DNA of 64,000 bases. It comes from Streptomyces longwoodensis. GTDB lineage: Bacteria > Actinomycetota > Actinomycetes > Streptomycetales > Streptomycetaceae. The DNA is taken from the NCBI RefSeq assembly GCF_001514125.1, contig NZ_KQ948557.1, forward strand, positions 74,871 through 138,870, in the 5' to 3' direction. The translations under genes were made by a program, and so were the position numbers. Under the pieces are notes generated by a model. That model saw only the letters and a program-made list of their open reading frames with translations. It did not search any database and was not told where the DNA came from. The stretch's first letter is position 1. Each line of letters starts with the position of its first letter. Shown here piece after piece: positions 24,341 through 33,445 of the stretch.

Positions 24341-26196
24341 TGAGGCTGCCGCAGGGCCGGCCGGGCGGGGCCGACGAGCCGGACAAGGGGCCCGATCCGC
24401 TGCGCGTGCGCGACCAGAAGGAGTTCCGCGACGCGCTGAAGGAGCTGCGCGGGACCAGGAGTTACCAGGCCGTCGCGAGCGCCAGCAGAGGGGGCCTGTC
24501 GACCACCACGATCCACAACGTGCTGACGAAGGACGCCCTGCCCTCGAAGGACTTCGTCGCCAAGTACCTGCCCGCCTGCGGGCTGGACGAGGCGGCCCGG
24601 GCGCGGTGGCTCACGTGCTGGGACGCGCTGAACAGCCGGCCCGCGCAGCCGACCGGGCCGACCGGGTCCGGCAGACGCTGGGACGCCCTGCTGGGCGGGG
24701 GCCGCGGGCGGCTGCGCGCCGGCCTGGCGGTGGGCGCCGTGCTCGCCCTCACCGCGGCCCTGGTGGGCTGGCAGGCGCACGAATCCAGTCAGGACCGCTT
24801 CCGCGAGCAGCACTGCAGCACGTCCAGCCCGGACCTGGTGACCGGGCCCGGCGGGGAGTGCACGGGCGTCACCGACGGCCGTGACGGCGCGGCCGTCTTC
24901 GGCGACGACCTGAAGCCCGTCATGAAGGCCATCGGCGCGGAGAACAGCACCGTCACCGACGGCGGCGACTACGTCACCTTCGCCTTCCTCACACCGCTGA
25001 GCTCCGCGGACGCCAACTCGCTGACGGTGGGCCAGTACGTGGCCGAACTCGAGGGCGCCTACACGGCCGTGGAGGAGGAGAACAAGAAGGACAGCAGGCC
25101 CAAGATCCGGCTGCTGGTGGCGTCGATGGGCAGCTCCGAACGGGCCTGGAAGACGGCCGTGGACCAGCTGAAGAGCGTCAAGGACGGCGAGCACCTGGTG
25201 GCGGTGGCCGGGCTGGGGCTGAGCCAGCAGGAGACCGTCGACGCCACCCGGGAACTCGCGAAGGCCGACCTGCCCATGATCGGGGACCTGATCACCGCGG
25301 ACGGCTTCGACGCCACCGGCGCGGTCGACGGCAAGGGCCCGATCAACGGACTGGCCCGGGTCGCCCTGTCCAACACCGACCAGCTCACCGCGATCAGCAA
25401 GGAACTCGGCTCCGGCGGGCGCACCGCGGCCCTGGTCAGCACCCAGGTCACCCCCAACGGCACCCGCGACCTGTACACCGAGTCCCTGCGCAAGGGCTTC
25501 CGGACCATCGCGGGCCTGAAGAAGCACCTCGACCCCAACTCCGACTTCGCCTTCGACCCGCGCGGCGGACCCGGCGCCATCCTGCCCACCATCAGCCAGA
25601 ACTTCTGCAACACCGGCAAGACCATCGACACCGTCTACTACGCCGCCCGCGTCAAGTACCTGCCCGGCTTCCTCGACGCCCTCGCCCAGCGCAGCTGCCA
25701 CGCCCAGCCCATCACCGTCATCACCGGCTCCGACGCGGCCTCCCTCGACCCCACGACGCAAGCCCTGCACACCGCCGACGCGCCCATCACCGTGCTGTAC
25801 GCCTCCTTCCCCAGCCCCGCCCAGCTCAGCGGCCCCACCAACCTCGACCGCGGCCTGTACACCGCGTTCGTGAAGAACTTCACCGCCCCCCACCACGACC
25901 AGCAGTTCCCCGCCCGGCACCTCACCAGCAGCTACTGGGCCATCGTCGCCCACGACGCCGTCCTCACCGCCTCCACCGCCCTGCACAACGCCGCCGCCCA
26001 CGGCGACGGCCCCACCACCCTGCCCAACCGCTACGCCGTCAGGAACGAGCTGTACGCCCTGCGCAACGACGCCGTCGCCGGGGCGAGCGGTCACTTCGGC
26101 ATCGGCGCCGACGGCGACCGCACCCGCACCGACACCGTCACCACGGTCCACCGCCTCGGCCGGCCCCTGCCCGGGAGCACCGGCCGCACGGACTGA
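24340..26196 (+). CDS. HTH - transmembrane - periplasmic binding protein receptor
   Basis: 618 aa with a rare arrangement. Residues 20-95 form an XRE-like helix-turn-helix region (FRDALKELRGTRSYQAVASAS ending in a TTTIHNVLTKDALPS recognition stretch). One hydrophobic segment, AGLAVGAVLALTAALVGW near residues 128-146, crosses the membrane. The remaining 470 residues look like a type 1 periplasmic binding fold (GQYVAELEGAY, LLVASMG, LVAVAGLGLSQQETVDATRELAKADLPMIGD, TVYYAARVKYLPGFL), as in amino-acid or ligand receptors. I infer a one-component sensor that binds a ligand outside and acts on DNA or a partner inside. It is coupled to the 86-aa membrane protein and followed by a strong hairpin. Confidence 0.78.
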   Translation: MRLPQGRPGGADEPDKGPDPLRVRDQKEFRDALKELRGTRSYQAVASASRGGLSTTTIHNVLTKDALPSKDFVAKYLPACGLDEAARARWLTCWDALNSRPAQPTGPTGSGRRWDALLGGGRGRLRAGLAVGAVLALTAALVGWQAHESSQDRFREQHCSTSSPDLVTGPGGECTGVTDGRDGAAVFGDDLKPVMKAIGAENSTVTDGGDYVTFAFLTPLSSADANSLTVGQYVAELEGAYTAVEEENKKDSRPKIRLLVASMGSSERAWKTAVDQLKSVKDGEHLVAVAGLGLSQQETVDATRELAKADLPMIGDLITADGFDATGAVDGKGPINGLARVALSNTDQLTAISKELGSGGRTAALVSTQVTPNGTRDLYTESLRKGFRTIAGLKKHLDPNSDFAFDPRGGPGAILPTISQNFCNTGKTIDTVYYAARVKYLPGFLDALAQRSCHAQPITVITGSDAASLDPTTQALHTADAPITVLYASFPSPAQLSGPTNLDRGLYTAFVKNFTAPHHDQQFPARHLTSSYWAIVAHDAVLTASTALHNAAAHGDGPTTLPNRYAVRNELYALRNDAVAGASGHFGIGADGDRTRTDTVTTVHRLGRPLPGSTGRTD

Positions 26197-26212
26197 ACCG
26201 GCCATCCCCGAC

Positions 26213-26255
26213 CGGGCGGTGGGGCGGACCCGTTGCGGGCCCGCCCCACTGCCCG
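26213..26255. terminator. Strong hairpin terminator
   Basis: A 15-bp stem with one G-T pair (26213-26227 with 26241-26255), 16 bases after the receptor stop codon. Confidence 0.75.
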
Positions 26256-26309
26256 CGAGCGGCCACGGACAACTCCCGGACGCCATGGGCCGCCCGCCGG
26301 GGCGCCGCG

Positions 26310-26480
26310 AACAGCCCCCGGGACGCCGCGAACAGCCTCGGGGCGCCACGAACAGCCCTCGGGACGCCATGAACAGCCTCGGGGCGCCACTAACAGCCCC
26401 CGGGACGCCATGAACAGCCCCCGGGACGCCATGAACAGCCCCTGGGACCCGGCGAACGGCCCTCCGGACGCCCGGACAGC
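26310..26480. repeat. Tandem 20/21-bp repeat
   Basis: About eight units of the form AACAGCC-(C/T)-CGGGACGCC(A/G)(T/C)G run head to tail; the early units alternate 21, 20, 21, 20 bases and the later ones are 21. Two adjacent units near 26394-26435 are identical and the last two decay. The array ends about 12 bases before the -35 of the next chitinase promoter. There are no spacers, so it is not CRISPR. It does not encode a protein with any start signal. Confidence 0.75.
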
Positions 26481-26491
26481 CCCCGGACGTC

Positions 26492-26520
26492 TTGACAACA
26501 GGATTGGTCTGGACCAAGTT
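26492..26520 (+). promoter_or_regulatory. Chitinase promoter with DasR-like operator
   Basis: TTGACA at 26492-26497 is followed by the inverted repeat TTGGTC-TG-GACCAA at 26504-26517, which matches the GGTCTAGACC-type DasR element of chitinase promoters. The -10 would fall at 26515-26520 (CAAGTT, weak). Confidence 0.78.
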
Positions 26521-26564
26521 GTGTGCGCTGCGCCCCTCCAACTCCCCCGATCCCGGAGGCCCTT

Positions 26565-28379
26565 GTGGACCGCGCCCGACGTCCCAGATCCGTCCTGGCC
26601 GCGCTCACGGCCGCCCTGCTGGCCGTGCCCGCCCTGACCGCGCTCTCCTCGCCCGCCGGCGCGGCCGACGCGGACGTCGCGGTCAACGGCGGCTTCGAGT
26701 CCGGCCTGACCGGGTGGACCTGCACGGCCGGCACGACCGTCGACTCACCGGTGCACAGCGGGCGTTCCGCGCTGCAGGCCACCCCGGCCGGCAGCGACAA
26801 CGCCCAGTGCGCCCAGACGGTGACCGTCCAGCCCGACGCGCAGTACACCCTGTCCGGGTACGTCCGCGGCTCCTACGTCTACCTCGGCGCGAACGGCACC
26901 GGCACCACCGACGTCTCCTCCTGGACCCAGTCCGCCCCCGACTGGCAGAAACTGACCACCACCTTCCGCACCGGCCCCGCCACCACCAAGGTCACGATCT
27001 ACACCCACGGCTGGTACGGCACCGGCGCCTACCAGGCCGACGACATCACCCTCGTCGGCCCCGGCGGCAGCGGTACCGGCCAGCCGCCCGCCGCCCCCAC
27101 CGGCCTGAAGGCCACCTCCGTCACCTCCTCCTCCGTCGGCCTGTCCTGGTCGGCGGTGACCGGCGCGACGAGCTACGCGCTCTACCGCGACGGGACCCGG
27201 GTCCAGAGCGTGACCGGCACCTCGGCGACCGTCTCCGGCCTCGCCGCCTCCACCGCGTACAGCTTCCAGGTGAGCGCGGTCAACGCCGCCGGCGAGTCCG
27301 CGAGGTCCGCGGCCGTCACCGCCACCACCAGCGCCGGAACCGGCACCGGCGGCGGGCCGTCCGACCTGCCCGCCCACGCCCTCGTCGGCTACCTGCACGC
27401 CAGCTTCGCCAACGGCGCCGGCTACACCCGCCTCGCCGACGTCCCCGACAGCTGGGACGTCATCGACCTGGCCTTCGGCGAGCCCACCTCGGTCACCTCC
27501 GGGGACATCCGCTTCAACCGCTGCCCGGTCACCGAATGCCCCGGCGTGGAGAGCGACGCCGACTTCAAGGCCGCGATCAAGGCCAAGCAGGCCGCCGGCA
27601 AGAAGGTGCTCATCTCGATCGGCGGCCAGAACGGCCAGGTCCAGCTGACCACCACGGCCGCCCGGGACGCCTTCGTGACGTCCGTGTCGAAGATCATCGA
27701 CACCTGGGGCCTGGACGGCCTGGACGTCGACTTCGAGGGCCACTCCCTGTCGCTGAACGCCAACGACACCGACTTCAAGAACCCCACCACGCCCGTGGTC
27801 GTGAACCTGATCTCGGCCCTGAAGACCCTGAAGGCGAAGTACGGGGCGAAGTTCGTCCTCACGATGGCCCCGGAGACGTTCTTCGTGCAGAACGGCTACC
27901 AGTTCTACGGCACCGGCAAGTGGGGCGGCCAGGACCCGCGTTGCGGCGCCTACCTCCCGGTCATCCACGCCCTGCGCGACGACCTGACCCTGCTGCACGT
28001 CCAGGACTACAACTCCGGCCCGATCATGGGCCTGGACAACCAGTACCACTCCATGGGCGGCGCCGACTTCCACATCGCCATGACCGACATGCTGCTCACC
28101 GGCTTCCCGGTGGCCGGCGACCCGAACAACGTCTTCCCGCCGCTGCGCCCCGACCAGGTCGCGATCGGCATGCCGGCCTCCACGAACGCGGGCAACGGCT
28201 ACGTCTCGCCGGCCGAGGTCACCAAGACCCTGGACTGCCTGACGAAGAAGACCAGCTGCGGCTCGTACGCCACCCACGGGACCTGGCCGGCGCTGCGGGG
28301 CCTGATGACGTGGTCGATCAACTGGGACCGGTTCGCGAACGGGGAGTTCCAGAAGACCTTCGACGGCTACTTCGGCTGA
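26565..28379 (+). CDS. Secreted GH18 chitinase with N-terminal CBM and FN3 domain
   Basis: 604 aa. The signal peptide ends near residue 35 (SSPAGAAD). A beta-sandwich carbohydrate-binding module (about 38-160; VNGGFESGLTGWTC start) precedes a fibronectin III domain (about 170-255) and a GH18 barrel (about 270-604). The catalytic motif GLDGLDVDFEG near residue 385 has DxxDxDxE intact; MAPETFF near 435 and LMTWSINWD near 580 agree with ChiC/chitinase 63-like enzymes. It degrades chitin outside the cell. The GTG at 26565 has GGAGG five bases upstream and replaces a longer frame with no signal sequence. A hairpin terminates it. Confidence 0.93.
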   Translation: MDRARRPRSVLAALTAALLAVPALTALSSPAGAADADVAVNGGFESGLTGWTCTAGTTVDSPVHSGRSALQATPAGSDNAQCAQTVTVQPDAQYTLSGYVRGSYVYLGANGTGTTDVSSWTQSAPDWQKLTTTFRTGPATTKVTIYTHGWYGTGAYQADDITLVGPGGSGTGQPPAAPTGLKATSVTSSSVGLSWSAVTGATSYALYRDGTRVQSVTGTSATVSGLAASTAYSFQVSAVNAAGESARSAAVTATTSAGTGTGGGPSDLPAHALVGYLHASFANGAGYTRLADVPDSWDVIDLAFGEPTSVTSGDIRFNRCPVTECPGVESDADFKAAIKAKQAAGKKVLISIGGQNGQVQLTTTAARDAFVTSVSKIIDTWGLDGLDVDFEGHSLSLNANDTDFKNPTTPVVVNLISALKTLKAKYGAKFVLTMAPETFFVQNGYQFYGTGKWGGQDPRCGAYLPVIHALRDDLTLLHVQDYNSGPIMGLDNQYHSMGGADFHIAMTDMLLTGFPVAGDPNNVFPPLRPDQVAIGMPASTNAGNGYVSPAEVTKTLDCLTKKTSCGSYATHGTWPALRGLMTWSINWDRFANGEFQKTFDGYFG

Positions 28380-28413
28380 CACGAGGCGAGGCACCAGGCG
28401 CAAGGCTCGAGGC

Positions 28414-28433
28414 CTCAGGCACCAGGGCCTGAG
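28414..28433. terminator. Bidirectional hairpin between chitinase and glpD
   Basis: CTCAGGC (28414-28420) pairs with GCCTGAG (28427-28433) over a six-base loop in the 95-base gap between two convergent genes. Confidence 0.6.
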
Positions 28434-28474
28434 ACCCCAAGGGCCACAAGGCGGGGCGGGGCGGTGCGGCCGGT

Positions 28475-30045
<1,571 letters not shown>

Positions 30046-30049
<4 letters not shown>

Positions 30050-30657
30050 GGCGTCAGGGTCCTCTCCAGCAGGGCGCGCAGCTCGCCGAGGAACGCGGCG
30101 GAGTCCAGCTCCGCGTCGTCCTCGTCGGTCATGGTGCGCAGGGACAGGGTGAAGGACTGCACGGTCAACAGCACGGTGCGGGCCTGCCGTTCGGCGTGGC
30201 CGGGCCGTACCGAGCCGTCCGCGTGGCCCTCGCGCAGCGCCTCGCCGAGCAGGCCGAGCAGCGCCTCCTGGCTCGCGCCGCGCCGGTCCAGGACGTAGGG
30301 CAGGAGCAGTTCGGGGTCGACGTCGACGATCTTGCGGAAGAGCGGGTGGGCCCGGAACGCCTCGACCCCGGCGACCAGTCCGTCCACGATCCGGGTGCGC
30401 GTGCCGGTGCCGGGCGCGGCGTCCGGCATGGCCGCGGTCGCCACGGCGATCCACTCCCGTGTCATCAGGTCGCCCACCAGGCTCCGCAGGTCCGGCCAGC
30501 GCCGGTACAGCGTCATCCGGGAGAGACCGGCGCGGCGGGCCACGTCGGCGAGCGTGGTGCGCCGCACCCCGACGGCCAGCACGCAGTCGCGGACCGCGTC
30601 GAGGACGGCGTCGTTGTCCGGTCCGCCGCCCGAACCGTTGTGACGAATAGGCGTCAT
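30046..30657 (-). CDS. TetR-family transcriptional regulator
   Basis: 203 aa. The N-terminal helix-turn-helix reads TTLADVARRAGLSRMTLYRRWPDLRSL near residues 34-60, the classic TetR pattern; the C-terminal ligand domain is not assignable. The ATG at 30657 lies only seven bases after a TACACT -10 box, so the mRNA is probably leaderless. It is translationally coupled to glpD and divergent from the alkyl-DHAP synthase-like gene, so it probably controls both arms, perhaps sensing a glycerol- or lipid-derived ligand. Confidence 0.85.
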
Positions 30658-30659
30658 GT

Positions 30660-30672
30660 GTCACAGTGTAAC
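30660..30672. promoter_or_regulatory. Operator-like inverted repeat over the tetR promoter
   Basis: On the minus strand GTTACACTGTGAC has 6-bp arms with one mismatch and contains the TACACT -10 box that lies seven bases upstream of the tetR ATG. It is the natural place for autoregulation. Confidence 0.55.
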
Positions 30673-30826
30673 GCCCCGGGGGGCGGACGGAAGCGGCACG
30701 CCCTCACCGGCAGGCCCGGCCACGCACCCCGCGCACTGGACGTCCGAGCCGACCGACCAGCGACCGACCCGCCGACCAGGGCGCCCCTGCCCACCCGCCG
30801 ACCCGACCCGTGAGGACGACCGTTCG

Positions 30827-32431
30827 ATGGACATGCTGTGGAACGGCTGGGGCGACCCGGCCAAGGCGGCACCGCTGCCCGAGACGGTGACCGCCCTGCT
30901 GCGCGACCTGCTCGGGGTCCAGCCGCGCACCACCCCCGCCCTCCGCCTCGAGGACGTCCGCCCGCCCGCCCCCACCGCGGCCCCCGCCGCCCTGCGCGCC
31001 CTCGCCGACGCCGTCGGCGAGGAACACGTGCGCACCGACGCGGCCGGCCGCGTCCGGCACACCCGCGGCAAGTCCACCCCCGACCTGCTGCGCCTGCGCG
31101 CCGGCGACGTCACCGACGTGCCCCAGGCGGTCGTCCTGCCCGCCGGCCACGACGAGGTCCTCGCCGTCCTGCGCGCCTGTGCCGCACACGGCCTGGCCGT
31201 CGTGCCCTTCGGCGGCGGCACCTCGGTGGTGGGCGGACTCGCCCCGCAACGCAGCGCGTTCATCGCCCTGGACCTGCGCCGGATGAACGCCCTGCTCGAC
31301 CTCGACCCGCTCTCGCGCACCGCCGTCCTGCAGCCCGGCCTGCGCGCCCCCGACGCCGAAGCCCTGCTCGCCGCCCAGGGCTTCACCCTCGGCCACTTCC
31401 CCCAGTCCTTCGAATGGGCCACCATCGGCGGCTTCGCGGCCGCCCGCTCCAGCGGGCAGGCCTCCGCCGGCTACGGCCGTTTCGACGACATGGTCCTCGC
31501 CCTGACCCTCGCCACCCCCGAGGGCACCATCGACACCGGCCGCGCCCCGCGCTCCGCCGCCGGCCCCGACCTGCGCCAGCTGGTCCTCGGCTCCGAGGGC
31601 GCCTTCGGCGTCATCACCTCCGTCACCGTCCGCATCCGCCCCCTGCCCGAGGTCCGCACCTACGAGGGCTGGCGGTTCGACTCCTTCACCCAGGGCGCCA
31701 CCGCACTGCGCCGGCTCGCCCAGGACGGGCCCCGCCCCACCGTGCTGCGCCTGTCCGACGAGACCGAGACCCTTGTCGGCCTCGCCCAGCCCGACGCCAT
31801 CGGCACCGACCCGGCCGGCACCGACCCGGCAAGCGGCGGCGCGGGCTGCCTGGCGATCGCCGGGTACGAGGGGACCGCCGAGGACACCGCCCACCGCCGC
31901 GAGCGGGCCGCCACCGTCCTGGCGGACTGCGGCGGCACCCCGGCCGGCACCGCACCGGGCGAACGCTGGGCCCACGGCCGCTACTCCGCGCCCTACCTGC
32001 GCGACGCCCTCCTCGACGCCGGCGCCTTCGCCGAGACACTGGAGACCGCGGCCTTCTGGTCCCGCATCCCCGCCCTGTACACCGCCGTGCGCACCGCCCT
32101 CACCGACACCCTCACCCAGGCGGGCACCCCGCCCTTGGTCATGTGCCACATCTCCCACGTGTACGAGAACGGCGCCTCCCTGTACTTCACCGTCGTCAGC
32201 GCCCAGGGCGAGGACCCGGTGGCCCACTGGACGCCCGCCAAGCACGCCGCCAACGAGGCCGTCCTCGCGGCCGGCGGCACCATTTCCCACCACCACGGCG
32301 TCGGCACCGACCACCGCGACTGGTACGTCCGCGAGGCCGGCCCCCTCGGCGTGTCGGCCCTGCGCGCCGTCAAACGCCGCCTGGACCCCGAGTGGCTGCT
32401 CAACCCCGGCGTCCTGCTGCCCACCGACTGA
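30827..32431 (+). CDS. FAD-linked oxidase, alkyl-DHAP synthase-like
   Basis: 534 aa, VAO/PCMH superfamily. The FAD-binding segment is VVPFGGGTSVVGG near residue 125, and TIGGFAAARSSGQASAGYGRFDD near 205 matches alkyldihydroxyacetonephosphate synthases; HHHGVGTDH near residue 490 corresponds to their active-site His cluster. Such enzymes swap the acyl group of acyl-DHAP for an alkyl chain, making ether lipids. The ATG at 30827 has GAGGA upstream. It is followed after 40 bases by a lipid kinase and divergent from glpD, whose product is DHAP; this context supports an ether-lipid role, though a D-lactate-type dehydrogenase remains possible. Confidence 0.82.
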   Translation: MDMLWNGWGDPAKAAPLPETVTALLRDLLGVQPRTTPALRLEDVRPPAPTAAPAALRALADAVGEEHVRTDAAGRVRHTRGKSTPDLLRLRAGDVTDVPQAVVLPAGHDEVLAVLRACAAHGLAVVPFGGGTSVVGGLAPQRSAFIALDLRRMNALLDLDPLSRTAVLQPGLRAPDAEALLAAQGFTLGHFPQSFEWATIGGFAAARSSGQASAGYGRFDDMVLALTLATPEGTIDTGRAPRSAAGPDLRQLVLGSEGAFGVITSVTVRIRPLPEVRTYEGWRFDSFTQGATALRRLAQDGPRPTVLRLSDETETLVGLAQPDAIGTDPAGTDPASGGAGCLAIAGYEGTAEDTAHRRERAATVLADCGGTPAGTAPGERWAHGRYSAPYLRDALLDAGAFAETLETAAFWSRIPALYTAVRTALTDTLTQAGTPPLVMCHISHVYENGASLYFTVVSAQGEDPVAHWTPAKHAANEAVLAAGGTISHHHGVGTDHRDWYVREAGPLGVSALRAVKRRLDPEWLLNPGVLLPTD

Positions 32432-32471
32432 CCCGCCCGCCCCCTGAACGCCTGCCCCGGAGGCCCCACCG

Positions 32472-33353
32472 ATGCGCCAGTTCACCGCCGTCGTCAACCC
32501 CACCGCGGGCGGCTCCACCGGGGCGGCGACCCTGCTGCGGCTGGCCCGGCTGCTGCGCGCGGCCGGCGCCGAACTGGCCACCGAGTACAGCCGCAGCCTC
32601 ACCCACGCCCAGGACCTCGCCCGCGCGGCCGGCGAACGCGGCCGGACCGTCCTGGCCGTGGGCGGCGACGGCATCGCGGGCGGCATCGGCGGCGCCCTCA
32701 GCGGCACCGGAACCGTCCTGGGCCTGGTGCCCGCCGGACGCGGCAACGACTTCGCCCGCGCCCTCGGCCTGCCCGCCGAACCCGAAGCCCTCGCCCGGAT
32801 CCTGCTGCACGCCGAACCCCGCCCGGTCGACACCCTCGAGGTCGAATCCGCCGTCCACCCCCGCACGGTGGTCCTGGGCAGCGTCTACGCCGGCGTCGAC
32901 GCCGAGGCCAACCGGCACGCCAACAACGCCCGCCTGCTGCGCGGCGCCGCCTCCTACTACGCGGGCGGCCTGCGCGCCGTCACCACCTGGCGGCCGGCCG
33001 ACTACCGCGTCACCGTCGACGGCGAGGAACACCTGCACCGCGGCTACACCGTCGTCGCCGCCAACTCCCCCTACTACGGCTCCGGCCGCCTCATCGCACC
33101 CGGCGCCCGCGTCGACGACGGCCTGCTCGACGTGGTCCTCATCCGCGAGGCCCCCCGCAGGCTCTTCTTCACCCTCATGAACGAACTGGGCACCGGCGCC
33201 CACGTCCACCGCCCCGAGGTCCGCGTCCTGCGCGCCCGCGAACTGCACATCGAGGCCACCCGCCCCGTCCCCTACGGCGCCGACGGCGAGGTGGAGGCCA
33301 CCCTCCCGGTCACCGTGCGCGTCCGCCCCGGAGACCTGCCGGTGCTGTACTGA
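32472..33353 (+). CDS. Diacylglycerol/lipid kinase (YegS/DagK family)
   Basis: 293 aa, normal length. The catalytic-domain motifs are VVNPTAGG near residue 7, AVGGDGIAGGIGG near 62 (GGDG nucleotide motif) and GLVPAGRGNDFARALG near 84. The C-terminal beta-sandwich ends with APGARVDDGLLDVVLI near 215 and DGEVEATLP near 275. It phosphorylates diacylglycerol or a related lipid at the membrane using ATP. The start ATG at 32472 has CGGAGGC upstream. With the alkyl-DHAP synthase-like gene 40 bases before it, the pair is probably an operon for phospholipid or ether-lipid synthesis. Confidence 0.9.
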   Translation: MRQFTAVVNPTAGGSTGAATLLRLARLLRAAGAELATEYSRSLTHAQDLARAAGERGRTVLAVGGDGIAGGIGGALSGTGTVLGLVPAGRGNDFARALGLPAEPEALARILLHAEPRPVDTLEVESAVHPRTVVLGSVYAGVDAEANRHANNARLLRGAASYYAGGLRAVTTWRPADYRVTVDGEEHLHRGYTVVAANSPYYGSGRLIAPGARVDDGLLDVVLIREAPRRLFFTLMNELGTGAHVHRPEVRVLRARELHIEATRPVPYGADGEVEATLPVTVRVRPGDLPVLY

Positions 33354-33372
33354 GCAGGGCCCACCCAACGGG

Positions 33373-33389
33373 CGTACGGTGTCCGTACG
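33373..33389. promoter_or_regulatory. Perfect 7-bp inverted repeat upstream of tap
   Basis: CGTACGG, three bases (TGT), then CCGTACG, 57-73 bases before the tap start. This is a candidate operator; the HTH at the Tap N-terminus makes autoregulation possible. Confidence 0.5.
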
Positions 33390-33445
33390 GTAGAAGTGCG
33401 CACCCCTTACGGGCACGGCGTAGGGTGGCGGGCGGGAGGTGTTCC

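Noticed and set aside
26310..26480. Possible CRISPR array
   Set aside because: The units abut one another with no unique spacers, and there are no cas genes.
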